A DNA stretch of 64,000 nt from Desulfosporosinus fructosivorans. GTDB taxonomy: Bacteria > Bacillota > Desulfitobacteriia > Desulfitobacteriales > Desulfitobacteriaceae. Numbering within the stretch: position 1 is the first letter of the stretch; each line of letters begins with the position of its first letter. Shown here piece after piece: positions 24,803-34,421 of this stretch. Below the pieces are notes generated by a model. The model was not told the origin of the DNA. It searched no databases and saw only the letters and a list, made by a program, of their open reading frames with translations. The translations under genes were made by a program, and so were the position numbers. The DNA is taken from positions 1 to 64,000 of the forward strand of contig NZ_SPQQ01000002.1 in the NCBI RefSeq assembly GCF_004766045.1. The letters run 5' to 3'.

Positions 24803-25558
24803 GTGATTGAAGTTTCCCATTGTGATTTAGCTTATGTTCAAGGAGCGTCACAGGTCAAGGTCTATGACGATTTTAGTTTGAAGGTTGAACAAGGAGAAAG
24901 CTTAGTATTAATAGGCCCATCAGGCTGCGGTAAGAGCACACTTCTCTATCTATTAGCTGGGTTGCTGCGACCAACAGGCGGAGAGCTCAGGATTTTGGGG
25001 GAGCGGGTGATGGGTACTCGGCTGAAAACAGCCTTTATCCTGCAAGAATATGGGCTCTTTCCTTGGCTTACTGTGGAGCAAAATGTGAGTTTAGGGTTGC
25101 GAGTTCGGCATATGCCCAAGCGGCTGTATCAGGGAGCAGTCCAAGAAATACTCCACAAAATGGGTTTGTGGGAAGTGAAGCATCATTTCCCAAGTCAGTT
25201 GAGTGGAGGGCAAAGACAACGAGTAGCTTTGGCTCGGGTGTTAACCTTACAACCGGATCTGCTCTTGATGGATGAGCCTTTGTCTGCCCTCGATGCCTTG
25301 ACCCGTGAACGATTGCAAATACTTTTATTGGATATCTGGCAGGAACAAAAGTTAACCACTGTTTTAGTCACTCACAGTATTGAAGAGGCTGTTTTTCTAG
25401 GTAGCCGTATCTTGGTGCTGGCGGATGGCCGTCCCACTCATGTCATAGGCGAAATACTGAATCCGCTCGTTGGACAAAGTGGCTATCGTCAGACGTCGGA
25501 ATTTTTTCAGAATACTAGCTACGTTCGTTCTCTCTTGGAAGGGGGAATGGTGGGATGA
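24803..25558 (+). CDS. ABC transporter ATPase (SsuB/TauB type)
   Basis: 251 residues, GTG start with AGGAG about 10 bases upstream. Walker A is GPSGCGKST, the Q-loop is ILQEYGLFPWLT, the signature is LSGGQRQR, Walker B is LLLMDEPLSALD, and the switch His is in VTHS. The FPW motif after the Q-loop is typical for nitrate/sulfonate/taurine importers. It overlaps the permease gene by 4 bases. Confidence 0.9.
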   Translation: MIEVSHCDLAYVQGASQVKVYDDFSLKVEQGESLVLIGPSGCGKSTLLYLLAGLLRPTGGELRILGERVMGTRLKTAFILQEYGLFPWLTVEQNVSLGLRVRHMPKRLYQGAVQEILHKMGLWEVKHHFPSQLSGGQRQRVALARVLTLQPDLLLMDEPLSALDALTRERLQILLLDIWQEQKLTTVLVTHSIEEAVFLGSRILVLADGRPTHVIGEILNPLVGQSGYRQTSEFFQNTSYVRSLLEGGMVG

Positions 25559-26328
25559 TTAAACGAGGTAGTGGCTTTCAGCGACAGTTCCTTGGGTATT
25601 TTGGAGCTGTTTTATTTTTGTTAGCACTTTGGCAATATGCCGCCTGGAGTCTTAATTCTCCCCTTTTACCTACACCTCAGGCAGCTATAAAAGCCACTGC
25701 TCGATTGCTGTTCGAAGCGAGCCTTGGGATGCACCTTTGGGTCAGCACGTATCGAGTCGTCCTATCGACATTAATCTCCTTACTCCTTGGTCTTCCTCTA
25801 GGTTTGATTATGGGGTATGAACGGCGAATTGACCGGTTTTTAGCCCCATTGGTTTATATAATCTACCCTATCCCGAAGATTGTCTTTCTTCCTTTGATCC
25901 TTTTGTTTCTAGGTCTGGGGGACGGTTCAAAGATTTTTCTAATTACGTTTATCGTCTTTTTTCAAATTTTAGTGACAACACGCGATGCCGTTCGAAAAGT
26001 ACCTGCTGAAACGGTTTCCTCTCTGCGTTCTCTGGGTGGAAACCGAGCTCAAATCTATCGATACGTGCTCTTGCCTGCGAGCTTGCCCGATGTTCTGACC
26101 TCTCTTCGCCTGAGCATGGGAACAGCGATTGCTGTTTTATTCTTTGCCGAGTCGTTTGCTACGACTGAAGGCTTAGGTTATTTTATTATGGATTCATGGA
26201 GCCGCGCTGCCCCAGATGAGATGTTTGCCGGAATCATTATGATGGCTCTTCTCGGAGTTAGTTTATTTATTGTCGTAGATCTTTTAGAAACGATCTTTTG
26301 CCGCTGGCAGCATGTCAAAGAAAACTGA
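25555..26328 (+). CDS. ABC transporter permease (SsuC/TauC type)
   Basis: 257 residues with about six membrane spans. The cytoplasmic EAA loop is seen as VSSLRSLGGNRAQIYRYVLL PAS. It forms the membrane channel for the lipoprotein and ATPase encoded upstream. A terminator follows directly. Confidence 0.9.
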   Translation: MIKRGSGFQRQFLGYFGAVLFLLALWQYAAWSLNSPLLPTPQAAIKATARLLFEASLGMHLWVSTYRVVLSTLISLLLGLPLGLIMGYERRIDRFLAPLVYIIYPIPKIVFLPLILLFLGLGDGSKIFLITFIVFFQILVTTRDAVRKVPAETVSSLRSLGGNRAQIYRYVLLPASLPDVLTSLRLSMGTAIAVLFFAESFATTEGLGYFIMDSWSRAAPDEMFAGIIMMALLGVSLFIVVDLLETIFCRWQHVKEN

Positions 26329-26356
26329 GCGAACGCATAAATCCGAAATTATAGCG

Positions 26357-26400
26357 AAAAAAATTGCCGCTACTCACAAGTAGTAGAAGGCAATTTTTTT
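26357..26400 (+). terminator. Intrinsic terminator of the transporter operon
   Basis: AAAAAAATTGCC pairs with GGCAATTTTTTT, which also supplies the T-run. It may also work for the convergent zinc-ribbon gene. Confidence 0.85.
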
Positions 26401-26438
26401 GTATCCAATTGTTCGAGACAACCGAATTCTATTACTGG

Positions 26439-26750
26439 TTAATTTCTAATATTGACCCACTTTCCTATTCTATATTCTTTGGCGTCTGCATTTGAAGCTG
26501 ACACTGGACACGTAATCTCATGATCCGTGTTTACTTCTAGATCCGCACCGCATTTAGTACAAACTGCTGTCGTGGATATCCACTCACTATCAGTTCCAGT
26601 CAGCTCTTCCGCACCGTAGAATTCTACCTCTCCTAACATGTTCACGCTTAATTCGGCTGATTCAATAGAGTGACCAAACTTATCCAGTGCATCAATTTTA
26701 AGTACACCTTTACCACAAATAGGGCATGCAACCCCCGTCACTTGAGCCAT
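26439..26750 (-). CDS. Zinc-ribbon protein, unknown
   Basis: 103 residues. Two Cys pairs, CPIC near residue 9 and CTKC near residue 64, with a further Cys in ITCPVSAS, form a probable rubredoxin-like or zinc-ribbon fold. AGGAGGAG lies 6 bases before the ATG. No family beyond the metal site is recognised. Confidence 0.6.
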   Translation of the reverse strand: MAQVTGVACPICGKGVLKIDALDKFGHSIESAELSVNMLGEVEFYGAEELTGTDSEWISTTAVCTKCGADLEVNTDHEITCPVSASNADAKEYRIGKWVNIRN

Positions 26751-26829
26751 GCTTTTCTCCTCCTCAATTGTGATTTATTTAATTAATATATTATATACAA
26801 TTATCAGATAAGTTTGTCAACTATTAAAA

Positions 26830-27651
26830 TTATTTTTCCCAGGTCACTTGCAACGGATTTCTGTCTACGAGCCGTTTATAAGTATACTTTGGATATCCCA
26901 GCAACAGTCCGCCGGTTACCGCGCTTTTTTCTGGCAGTCCTAAGAGGTTAAGCAGCGGCTGATAACCGATAGCTGCACATGCTTCAAAGAACCCCGCCCA
27001 GCACGTTCCCAATTCGATCGACGGCGCATATAGCTCGGCGTAAGACAAAGAAAAATGCGTATTATCCCGGCCACGGGACTGAAAATTTTCCGCCACTATA
27101 CCCACAATCAGACAAGGCGCATCTCGCAGAATAACATCTTTACCCGTTTTACGGTAATTATCCACTGGCGCAGCATAATACGGCCCCCAAGAAGAGCCTT
27201 TTTGGACTTGTTCTTCCATCCAGTCAATTACTGCAGAAGTAATTTTGTGCAGTGTGTCAATGTTATCAATGACATGATACGCGACGCCCTGGGTGTTGCC
27301 ACCTGTCGGTGCCAGCCGAGCGATATCGAGAAGCTGTAGGATTTTTTCTCGTGATACTGGATCTTGCTTATAACTGCGAATCGAGCGTCTAGTGCGGAGA
27401 AAACGAGCTGCCGTGTCCGCGTCTAGGACTGGCATATTTTCTAGTGACAATTGCTGGCTGAGAGGCGTTTTCGCGTTATCCAACGCCTCCACTGGACAAA
27501 CAGCCACGCAGTGACCACAGGCAATACAGTTCTGCCCAGTAACCTGTGGTCCCTGATCCCCCATAGTGATAAATACCGTAGGGCAAACATCAACACAGAA
27601 ACCACAGTGGATACACGTTTCTTGGTTAACTTGAATTAAATCTAAGTTCAT
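26830..27651 (-). CDS. Ferredoxin-nitroreductase fusion protein
   Basis: 273 residues. The N-terminus holds two 4Fe-4S motifs, CIHCGFCVDVCP and CIACGHCVAVCP. From residue 85, RFLRTRRSIRSYKQDPVSRE marks an FMN-dependent nitroreductase domain (Arg residues bind FMN). Such fusions are common in anaerobes and reduce nitro or quinone-like compounds with electrons from the ferredoxin part. It overlaps the upstream MmcQ/YjbR gene by 4 bases. Confidence 0.9.
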   Translation of the reverse strand: MNLDLIQVNQETCIHCGFCVDVCPTVFITMGDQGPQVTGQNCIACGHCVAVCPVEALDNAKTPLSQQLSLENMPVLDADTAARFLRTRRSIRSYKQDPVSREKILQLLDIARLAPTGGNTQGVAYHVIDNIDTLHKITSAVIDWMEEQVQKGSSWGPYYAAPVDNYRKTGKDVILRDAPCLIVGIVAENFQSRGRDNTHFSLSYAELYAPSIELGTCWAGFFEACAAIGYQPLLNLLGLPEKSAVTGGLLLGYPKYTYKRLVDRNPLQVTWEK

Positions 27652-28019
27652 CCTACATTCGTTCCTTCATTAATTTCTTTTACTGTTTTCTTACCTAGTT
27701 TTCCTAATACCAATTCATAGGACATATCTATCATCTGTCTTAAAATATTATCAGGCACATCACCCTCTAAATACATTGAGTTCCAGTGTTCTTTGTTCAT
27801 ATAATAACCTGCTACAATATGTTGATATTGGTCTCTCAAAGATCGCGTAAATAGAGGATCACATTTCAACGTAATGATTGGTTTATGATCTTTGTCTCCA
27901 CCTTGCATGGCGAACATCTTTCCACCAATGAGATATCTCGTTGCGTTCCAATCTACTTTAAAGTCTTTTTGGGCTCCTTTCTTAGAAAGGCAATATTCAT
28001 CAAGCCATTCATATTTCAT
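27648..28019 (-). CDS. MmcQ/YjbR family protein
   Basis: 123 residues with the family pattern: an N-terminal WLDEYCLSKKGAQKDFKVDW, KMFAMQGG, ITLKCDP, and HWNSMYLEGDVPDNIL. The fold is a CyaY-like DNA-binding-type domain. Function is unclear. It is cotranscribed with the nitroreductase (4-base overlap). Confidence 0.85.
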   Translation of the reverse strand: MKYEWLDEYCLSKKGAQKDFKVDWNATRYLIGGKMFAMQGGDKDHKPIITLKCDPLFTRSLRDQYQHIVAGYYMNKEHWNSMYLEGDVPDNILRQMIDMSYELVLGKLGKKTVKEINEGTNVG

Positions 28020-28235
28020 AAAATCCCTCCTTCATAACCAGGCCCTTATTTAGCATTCAACAGGTTTTCCAAAGTTCCTGCTAACTTTTGTAAAGATAAT
28101 CGCAGAATCATGAGTTGCTAATACTCCTGATTTCCCTCCAAATCACCTCCACTTCGTGACGGTAGTCACATAAATAGTCAGTGGAATTTGTTATCCTATA
28201 TTTAAAGTTAGTGAACTCGTTTCAACTAAAGGTGA

Positions 28236-28327
28236 TCATCGAGACTTCGAAAGAGGACTTTACCCCCACCAAAGCGGCACAGGGGTACCACTCCCCCTTG
28301 TATAGGGGGAGTCTCACGATCGGATGA
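28236..28327 (+). ncRNA. Possible structured RNA leader upstream of the hemerythrin gene
   Basis: Nested pairing is visible: TCATC (28236-28240) with GATGA (28323-28327) and GAGACT (28241-28246) with AGTCTC (28310-28315) close a junction. This encloses TACCCC/GGGGTA (28261-28266, 28282-28287) and CTCCCCC/GGGGGAG (28291-28297, 28305-28311). The layout resembles a multi-stem riboswitch, but I could not match it to a class I know. No Rho-independent terminator follows before the gene. The rest of 28020-28393 shows nothing clear. Confidence 0.4.
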
Positions 28328-28393
28328 ATCTTAGACCAAGACCAAATTTAAATAATCCCCTGCTTATATAAACAAAAGGATGGTGCTATTACT

Positions 28394-28948
28394 ATGACCG
28401 TTATAAAAGAGTTAAAAAATGAACACGAGGCGGTTTTGCTAACAATCCGAATTATAGACCAGATAACATCTCTCTTAAAGTCAGGTCAAACCGTAGAATT
28501 AATACATTTAGACCAAATTCTTGAATTCCTTGCTGTTTTTGTTGACAAATGTCATCATAGCAAGGAGGAAAAGGTTCTCTTCCCTGCCATGGAAGCAGCT
28601 GGTATTCCTCGAGAGGGCGGTCCGATTGCCACTATGCTCTATGAGCACGAGCAAGGACGCAGTCTTGTCCAGGGCTTAAGAAGTGGAGTTGAAGGCTATC
28701 GCGTTGGCAAAGAAAGTTCTATATCCGAAATTATCAAAAATGCCCACAAATATGGTAAGCTATTAACTTCTCACATTGACAAAGAAAATAACGTACTCTA
28801 TGTCATGGCTGAACGCGTATTGTCTGCAGAGAAAATGGTAGCAATGGAAGCTGAGTTCACAAGGATTGAAGAAAATGAAGTCGGCCCGAATAAGCATGAG
28901 GAATTCCACGCTACCCTACATGCTTTGAAAAGTATTTATCTAGACTAG
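28394..28948 (+). CDS. Hemerythrin-like (HHE) domain protein
   Basis: 184 residues, helical. The metal ligands are spread in the family order: NEHEAV near residue 10, CHHSKEEKVLFP near 53, LYEHEQGR near 82, and TSHIDKENNVLY near 125. These proteins bind a di-iron site and sense or scavenge oxygen, NO or iron. GGATGG lies upstream of the ATG. Confidence 0.9.
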   Translation: MTVIKELKNEHEAVLLTIRIIDQITSLLKSGQTVELIHLDQILEFLAVFVDKCHHSKEEKVLFPAMEAAGIPREGGPIATMLYEHEQGRSLVQGLRSGVEGYRVGKESSISEIIKNAHKYGKLLTSHIDKENNVLYVMAERVLSAEKMVAMEAEFTRIEENEVGPNKHEEFHATLHALKSIYLD

Positions 28949-28968
28949 ATAGAACAGACCAAAATTAG

Positions 28969-29008
28969 CCAGAAAAGCCCCGGCAATGCCGTGGCTTTTC
29001 TGGTTTTT
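28969..29008 (+). terminator. Intrinsic terminator of the hemerythrin gene
   Basis: CCAGAAAAGCC (28969-28979) pairs with GGCTTTTCTGG (28993-29003), followed by TTTTT. Confidence 0.85.
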
Positions 29009-29052
29009 GTGGCGTAATATGACCTTGATAGCAAAAAAGCCTCTCAAATTAC

Positions 29053-29610
29053 CTAGAACAAATAAGATAAAGTTGACTGTTCCAAGCTTCGGACAGCCAC
29101 TTCTCCCATCAAATTATAACCCTCGATACTTGGATGAACTTCGTCAACGAATAGTTGAGCACCCTGCCCGACTATCAACCTATCCATGAATGGGGTATAA
29201 AAATCAACTGAAATAATGCCTTTTTCAGTCGCATAGCTTTTCAACCAATTCCTATATTTAATCAGGATCTGTTCTTCTTCAAGTAATAAGGACGGAGTCG
29301 GTAATCCAAAGATAGGGGTAATCTTGTTTTGCCTACAACATTCCTCCATTGCTTTGAAATTTGCGCTTACACTAGCCAAATGGATTTTTTCGTAAGCATC
29401 GTTAGCCCCACCAAGAATAATCACATGGGTCGGAGTATGCTCAATAACATCCCGTTGGAACCGCGTACGCATACCGCCCGTGAAATCTCCGCATATTCCT
29501 TCGTTTAAAACCTGGCATTTCACTGCTTGGGCTAAATGTTCCACCCAAGACTCCTGATTGCTAAAAGGATACCCTTCCGTAATCGAATCTCCTATTGCAA
29601 CTATTTTCAT
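29053..29610 (-). CDS. SGNH/GDSL-type hydrolase
   Basis: About 185 residues from the Met at 29610 (GGGTGA 7 bases upstream); a longer start lies at 29625. Block I is AIGDSITEG (nucleophile Ser), block III is GGAND, and block V is DEVHPS with the catalytic Asp and His. No signal peptide, so it is probably a cytoplasmic esterase or thioesterase of the lysophospholipase L1 type. Confidence 0.9.
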   Translation of the reverse strand: MKIVAIGDSITEGYPFSNQESWVEHLAQAVKCQVLNEGICGDFTGGMRTRFQRDVIEHTPTHVIILGGANDAYEKIHLASVSANFKAMEECCRQNKITPIFGLPTPSLLLEEEQILIKYRNWLKSYATEKGIISVDFYTPFMDRLIVGQGAQLFVDEVHPSIEGYNLMGEVAVRSLEQSTLSYLF

Positions 29611-29768
29611 GTATTTTTCACCCATTTAGCTTTCCAAATAAGTTCTTTCTATCTTCATGATCTTCGGAAATGCTTTGTCAGTTATGCGTGCATGATGAAG
29701 TGATGGCATTGTGACACCACCTCCAACAAATGCAAAACAGCAAACAACGTATCTATCCCCATTTTTTC

Positions 29769-30131
29769 CTAGTGTATTCTCGCCCCAAACGGTAAGAGCC
29801 CAAGTTGGGCAAATTTAAAATGCTGTAGTCCAAACGGAATACCGATAATTGTTATACAAAAAACTGCACCAATAACTAGATGAGTTATAGCAAGCTCCCA
29901 GCCAAAAACTATGAGCCAAATGATATTAAAAATTAATCCGCCTGCTCCGAAATTTCCAAGTTCTATTTCTCTTCCAAAAGGCCACAATACGAATATAGCA
30001 ATCTTGAAGCACTGAAGCCCAAACGGTATTCCAATTATCGTTACACACAAAATTAATCCTGCTAAAAACCATACGATTGCTGCAATGATCCCTCCAAATA
30101 ATAACCATATAATGTTACCAATAAAATTCAT
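29769..30131 (-). CDS. YccF-family (DUF307) membrane protein
   Basis: About 120 residues from the Met at 30131, where TGGAGG lies 6 bases upstream; a longer frame begins at 30158. The paired segment TIIGIPFGLQ(C/H)FK occurs twice, the hallmark of the duplicated YccF domain. Four hydrophobic segments. Role unknown. Confidence 0.85.
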   Translation of the reverse strand: MNFIGNIIWLLFGGIIAAIVWFLAGLILCVTIIGIPFGLQCFKIAIFVLWPFGREIELGNFGAGGLIFNIIWLIVFGWELAITHLVIGAVFCITIIGIPFGLQHFKFAQLGLLPFGARIH

Positions 30132-30170
30132 TCTTGTCCTCCATTTACTAAGACTCAAAGTTCTTATCTC

Positions 30171-30344
30171 TTACTTAGCAATCACAGTCTGGATTATCGG
30201 TAATCCATAATAAACAAAAGCAAGAATAAGCACTATAGTTATCGCCAATTTAAATAGCTTTTTCAGCACAAAACCCACGACAACGATCCCTAAACCCAGG
30301 ATCAGGATTTGTTGTAGCTCTAGCCCCGCAAAATAAGTCTCCAT
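30171..30344 (-). CDS. Small membrane protein, unknown
   Basis: 57 residues, starting METYFAGLELQQILILGLGI. Two membrane segments are separated by the basic turn VLKKLFK. GGAG lies about 10 bases before the ATG. It is 40 bases upstream of the YccF gene on the same strand and probably in the same transcript. Confidence 0.5.
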   Translation of the reverse strand: METYFAGLELQQILILGLGIVVVGFVLKKLFKLAITIVLILAFVYYGLPIIQTVIAK

Positions 30345-30386
30345 ATATTAAAATCTCCTTCTATACGTTCAGTTATTTTCACTGCT

Positions 30387-31193
30387 TCACGACCTAATGT
30401 GCCTGGAAGTAATCTTTTGAAACATCATCAAGAGCCCAACGCAAAGCCGATAGAGTGAATCAATGTTGAGATTGTCTTCCGCTGACGAATCAAAAAAGAC
30501 ATTCAGCTTGGATTCTAGGTCCTCTTCTGGTTTGGTGTAACAAATGAGCATTGGAACCTTTGGCAAAGGGTGCAATACAAGGGAAATATCTGAGGAAAAA
30601 CTATTTTCCACTTGCTTGCCGCCAAAAATACAAATCATGTCCTCGATCAAATCCGGATGGGTATCCGTAAGTTGTTTTAATGGTTTTTCGAACTTGTGTT
30701 CAAAATATGAACCCCATACAGTCTCCTTACTTAGTTCCCTGAACGGAACCCATTTTCCAGAAAGCTCATTTCCGACACTATAGATAATATAATTGAGTAA
30801 GGGTACCATCACCCAAACGATAATATGGCAGTCAGATATAATATTCCCCTCGGAATCAACCGTAAAGTCCTTTCCAAGAATCTTAATTGTCAACTTATCA
30901 CCTGAAAGCGTGGCCCCTAATCGTTTCACAGATGCAGCAAAATCTATTGAAGCAAATTCTCTTTTCAACGGTTCGAGTATTTGCATCAATTGCTCTTCTG
31001 GAGTTGGTTGTCTGACAATATTTCTATTTAGTTCCTCAATGATATTGCTTTCCAGATGAAGGCATTCATCAAGACGTTTATCTCCCTTTATCACTGCAGC
31101 AGCAAACGCTAAGCATGTCGCTAGCCCACATAGTTTGCAATTTGATTTTGGGAGTAACTTATAAATTGCTAGAGGATTGTCTAGTTGTGACAT
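30387..31193 (-). CDS. Fe-S domain plus DUF3786 protein
   Basis: 268 residues. The N-terminus, LLPKSNCKLCGLATCLAFAA, followed by a Cys near residue 44, is the 4Fe-4S motif found in the gamma subunit of corrinoid/iron-sulfur proteins and related proteins. The rest matches the DUF3786 layout (SGKWVPFRELS, FGGKQVENSFSSDISLVLHP). These occur in anaerobes and are thought to act in C1 or electron-transfer chemistry; the function is not established. Confidence 0.8.
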   Translation of the reverse strand: MSQLDNPLAIYKLLPKSNCKLCGLATCLAFAAAVIKGDKRLDECLHLESNIIEELNRNIVRQPTPEEQLMQILEPLKREFASIDFAASVKRLGATLSGDKLTIKILGKDFTVDSEGNIISDCHIIVWVMVPLLNYIIYSVGNELSGKWVPFRELSKETVWGSYFEHKFEKPLKQLTDTHPDLIEDMICIFGGKQVENSFSSDISLVLHPLPKVPMLICYTKPEEDLESKLNVFFDSSAEDNLNIDSLYRLCVGLLMMFQKITSRHIRS

Positions 31194-31298
31194 TTAATAT
31201 CACTCCTTAAATAAGTCTTCTTTCTCCTTAATTCTAGGTTAAATCTCTTTATCCTTCCTGGACTGCCCTATTTTCTAGGCAAGGTCTGTGTGTAGATT

Positions 31299-32648
31299 TT
31301 AAACCAATCCGACACCTTTTCGGTAATAATCATTCATTTCTGCTTTGGGCACCATATTGCCACCAGTTGCCCAGATAATATGAGAGGCATTCTGCATTTT
31401 ACTGTTCAACTCTTGATCTTTAATATATTGTTGACCTGCTTCCGTCATGAACAAATTAAACACACCTGGAGCACCCGCCAATGCTGAAGGTTCAAGGTAA
31501 ATCCCTTCTGTATCTGCCAAAGCACTTAACATTCTATAGAGCATATTATCGTTTACAGTATAAATCCCGCTTAATAAATCCCCCATTGTCTTCCCCACAA
31601 ATCTCGACGCTCTGCCTACAGCGAGTCCGTCTGCAGCAGTGTTGTTGTCAATTCCGAAGTCTTGGACGCATACTTTATCATGTTTCCCTGTCATGCATCC
31701 TAACAACATACAAGGAGAGTGAGTGGGCTCAGCAAAGAAGCAATGCACAAGATTTTTATAGATAAGTTTTAGTCCGAATGCTACTCCTCCAGGTCCTCCT
31801 CCCACACCACACGGAAGGTATACAAACAACGGGTGGGTTTCATCTACCACAACTTCTAAATCTTTAAGCTGCTCTCTTAGTCTTAGTGCTGCAACAGCAT
31901 ATCCTAAGAATAAACTTTTAGAATTCTCATCATCTACAAAATAGCTTACAGGATCTTTCTCTGCCTGCTTTCTACCTTCCTCAACTGCTTTGCTGTAGTC
32001 GGACAGATATTCAATCACAGTAACCCCTATACTTCTGAGAATGTCTTTTTTCCATTGCTTTGCCTCTGCTGACATGTGCACTGTTACCTTGAAGCCTAAC
32101 TTAGCACTCATTATACCTATACTTAACCCTAAATTCCCGGTAGAGCCAACTACTATAGTATAGCGGGCAAAGAATTCTTTAAATTTATCACTGTCTAAGA
32201 TCAAATAGTCATCTTCGATGGAAAGCATCCCAAATTCAAACGCTAAATCTTCAGCATGTTTTAGCACCTCATAAATTCCGCCCCGGGCCTTGATTGACCC
32301 TGAAATAGCGAGATGACTGTCACACTTAAGCAACATATTTTCACATATCATTTTTTGGTTAAACATTTCCTCCATTTGCTCTTTCATACGTGGAATTTTT
32401 ATAGTAGGCGACTCGATAATTCCGTCCCTCTCTTTTGTTTCCGGAAATACTTTTGCTATGTAGGGTGCAAATCTTTTAAATCGCGCCTCCGCCCCCAATA
32501 CATCCTCTTCTGTTAGTGGAATCTTTGAAATGGCATCAGTATAATCCTTGTAGTTCGGATTGGTCCAGAATACTTCAGTAGTATTAATCATTTGAGTAAG
32601 CAATGGATATTCTTGCTGCCATAGTTCGATACTTCTTCCTAATATCAT
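31299..32648 (-). CDS. dsdA: D-serine ammonia-lyase (dehydratase)
   Basis: 449 residues, close to E. coli DsdA in length. The PLP-binding Lys lies in [14 protein letters not shown], and the phosphate-binding glycine loop is [10 protein letters not shown]. The C-terminus has [16 protein letters not shown]. It converts D-serine to pyruvate and ammonia. No DsdC-type regulator or permease is next to it. Confidence 0.95.
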   Translation of the reverse strand: MILGRSIELWQQEYPLLTQMINTTEVFWTNPNYKDYTDAISKIPLTEEDVLGAEARFKRFAPYIAKVFPETKERDGIIESPTIKIPRMKEQMEEMFNQKMICENMLLKCDSHLAISGSIKARGGIYEVLKHAEDLAFEFGMLSIEDDYLILDSDKFKEFFARYTIVVGSTGNLGLSIGIMSAKLGFKVTVHMSAEAKQWKKDILRSIGVTVIEYLSDYSKAVEEGRKQAEKDPVSYFVDDENSKSLFLGYAVAALRLREQLKDLEVVVDETHPLFVYLPCGVGGGPGGVAFGLKLIYKNLVHCFFAEPTHSPCMLLGCMTGKHDKVCVQDFGIDNNTAADGLAVGRASRFVGKTMGDLLSGIYTVNDNMLYRMLSALADTEGIYLEPSALAGAPGVFNLFMTEAGQQYIKDQELNSKMQNASHIIWATGGNMVPKAEMNDYYRKGVGLV

Positions 32649-32762
32649 ATTGATTACCTCACTAGTTCTTTCATTCTGCTTTTTCGGAGGGTATAAATTG
32701 ATCCTTTAATCGCTTCAAACAGATGGACAGGTTTCTTCTGTTCTTGTCTATCCACGTGTTGG

Positions 32763-33959
32763 TCAAATTACGAACGACTTATTTTCTTTGGCGAAAACAT
32801 TTCTTTCAGCAAGCTGAAGTAAGCTCATGGGGGTTCCGACGTCTAACCTCCCCAATTCAGGGCTACCGAGAATCTGAGCATTTTCATGAATTGCCATTCG
32901 GCAGACTTCCAACCTCGGAATTCCTGCCTGAATCATCCAGTTCATCTCATCATACAGGCTCTCGGCATGAGGTACTTGATAAGCTCCAGCATCTGTGCCC
33001 ACCCCTATTCGAACGTTCATCTTATAGGCCTCCTGGATTTTGGCAAGGTGTCCCTCCAGAATCCGTTTCAATGTCTCGATTTCATGGCTTGAATAACGAT
33101 CGGTTGGATATTTTAAGAGATTCCCGATCGGTGCAACTGTGGGGACCCAAGCAATTCCTTTTTCTCTCATCCGCTCAAGTTGTCCCGTCGTCATATAATA
33201 ACCGTGTTCAATTGAATCTACCCTCGCCGCAATGGCCACCGAAATTCCCTCTTCTCCACTGGCATGGGCCATGACAGGTATTCCTCGTCCATGGGCCGAC
33301 TCGACGAGCTTTGTTAGATCCTTAACCGTCCACTGAGTTGAACCAACCTTTTGAAACTCATCAAAACGTATCAGTCCTGTGACGACGACTTTAAGTTGAT
33401 CTAGACCTTGATCGAAAAAATCCCTTTCGTTTCCCTGCCACTCTAAAATATCCTTGAAGCCACGACCCAGAAAACGCCCATACATTCCCGCTCGATTCAC
33501 GGCCTCATGCACCGATATAACCCGTGGCCCTAACCAAACGCCTTCAGTTACCATAACTTTTGCCTTCCAAGAAAAGCCTGACAAGTCACCGCCATCTCGT
33601 ATTGCCACAATACCTCTCTCCAAATAGCGTTGTAAAAATCGTTGCATGTTTTCCTCGATTAAAGAAGGCTGAGTCCAATTTTCCAAGCACTGATAAAAAT
33701 CAAGGCTATCTAATGCTAAATGCACATGGGCATCGATCCATCCGGGCAAGAGGAAATAGTCATCCCAACACTGCGTTTTGTTAGGGCCGCTCTCTAAATG
33801 ACCTAAAGGGTGCAAAGAACTAATCTTACCGTTCTTCCATTTTAAAAGTACGGATTGAGAGCACAAACCCAGTTCATGGCTCCAATACCCTGCTACAATC
33901 GCTTCTCCTTCATCAGGAATCTCTATGATTTTTTGTTCTGCACTACACGAAATATACAT
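32763..33959 (-). CDS. Amidohydrolase-superfamily enzyme (imidazolonepropionase-like)
   Basis: 398 residues. The metal ligands are visible in order: DAHVHLA, a Lys in KVVVTG that could be carboxylated, MAHASGEEG, SIEHGYY and the catalytic Asp in GVGTDAGAYQVPHAES. The C-terminal strand domain (ILGSPELGRLDVG) is typical. The substrate is unknown. A large antisense frame here is a shadow. Confidence 0.85.
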   Translation of the reverse strand: MYISCSAEQKIIEIPDEGEAIVAGYWSHELGLCSQSVLLKWKNGKISSLHPLGHLESGPNKTQCWDDYFLLPGWIDAHVHLALDSLDFYQCLENWTQPSLIEENMQRFLQRYLERGIVAIRDGGDLSGFSWKAKVMVTEGVWLGPRVISVHEAVNRAGMYGRFLGRGFKDILEWQGNERDFFDQGLDQLKVVVTGLIRFDEFQKVGSTQWTVKDLTKLVESAHGRGIPVMAHASGEEGISVAIAARVDSIEHGYYMTTGQLERMREKGIAWVPTVAPIGNLLKYPTDRYSSHEIETLKRILEGHLAKIQEAYKMNVRIGVGTDAGAYQVPHAESLYDEMNWMIQAGIPRLEVCRMAIHENAQILGSPELGRLDVGTPMSLLQLAERNVFAKENKSFVI

Positions 33960-34323
33960 CTTCCTATACGTCTTGCAGGTATTTCAAGGTTATAATTATA
34001 AGATTCCTATTCATAATCTGCTTCCTTTCACAAGTGAAATTTGAGGATCAAAGCCCTCATTTTCTAGGGATATCCATCAATTGCCGTATCTTTCCATCAT
34101 CATCAAGATGAGTATCTTTCCATCCATCGATGCTTCACCTTTCCTATGACCCTTTTGGTTCCGATTCGTTTATTCTATCCTACAACAAACTTTCGATAAA
34201 GGAAACTTTGTTTAGCGATAGATTTAATCTTCGTTGGGAGTTGTATGGGGATAGGTTTAAGCGAATATTTAATTCAGGATATTCACGAGTTTCTTGATAA
34301 ATCACTTCAACTATCTTCATAGA
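33960..34323. other. Intergenic region upstream of the amidohydrolase gene
   Basis: Between the amidohydrolase start and the terminator of the amino acid transporter. I see no gene and no clear structured element; a promoter for the amidohydrolase is expected here but not distinct. Confidence 0.3.
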
Positions 34324-34367
34324 AACAGAAGGGCGCTTGGCAATGCACTGCCAAGCGTCCTTCTGTT
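34324..34367 (-). terminator. Intrinsic terminator of the amino acid ABC operon
   Basis: AACAGAAGGGCGCTTGGCA (34324-34342) pairs with TGCCAAGCGTCCTTCTGTT (34349-34367) with a 6-base loop and one G-T position. It follows the ATPase stop codon on the minus strand; the T-run is short. Confidence 0.7.
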
Positions 34368-34421
34368 CCTTTTAATGCGTTTCACAAAAAAATTGGATTT
34401 ATACTTCCTTGCCCGACGTAG

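Noticed and set aside
32723..33274. 183-codon plus-strand frame
   Set aside because: It is antisense to the amidohydrolase gene, which has complete metal motifs; the frame has no family features.
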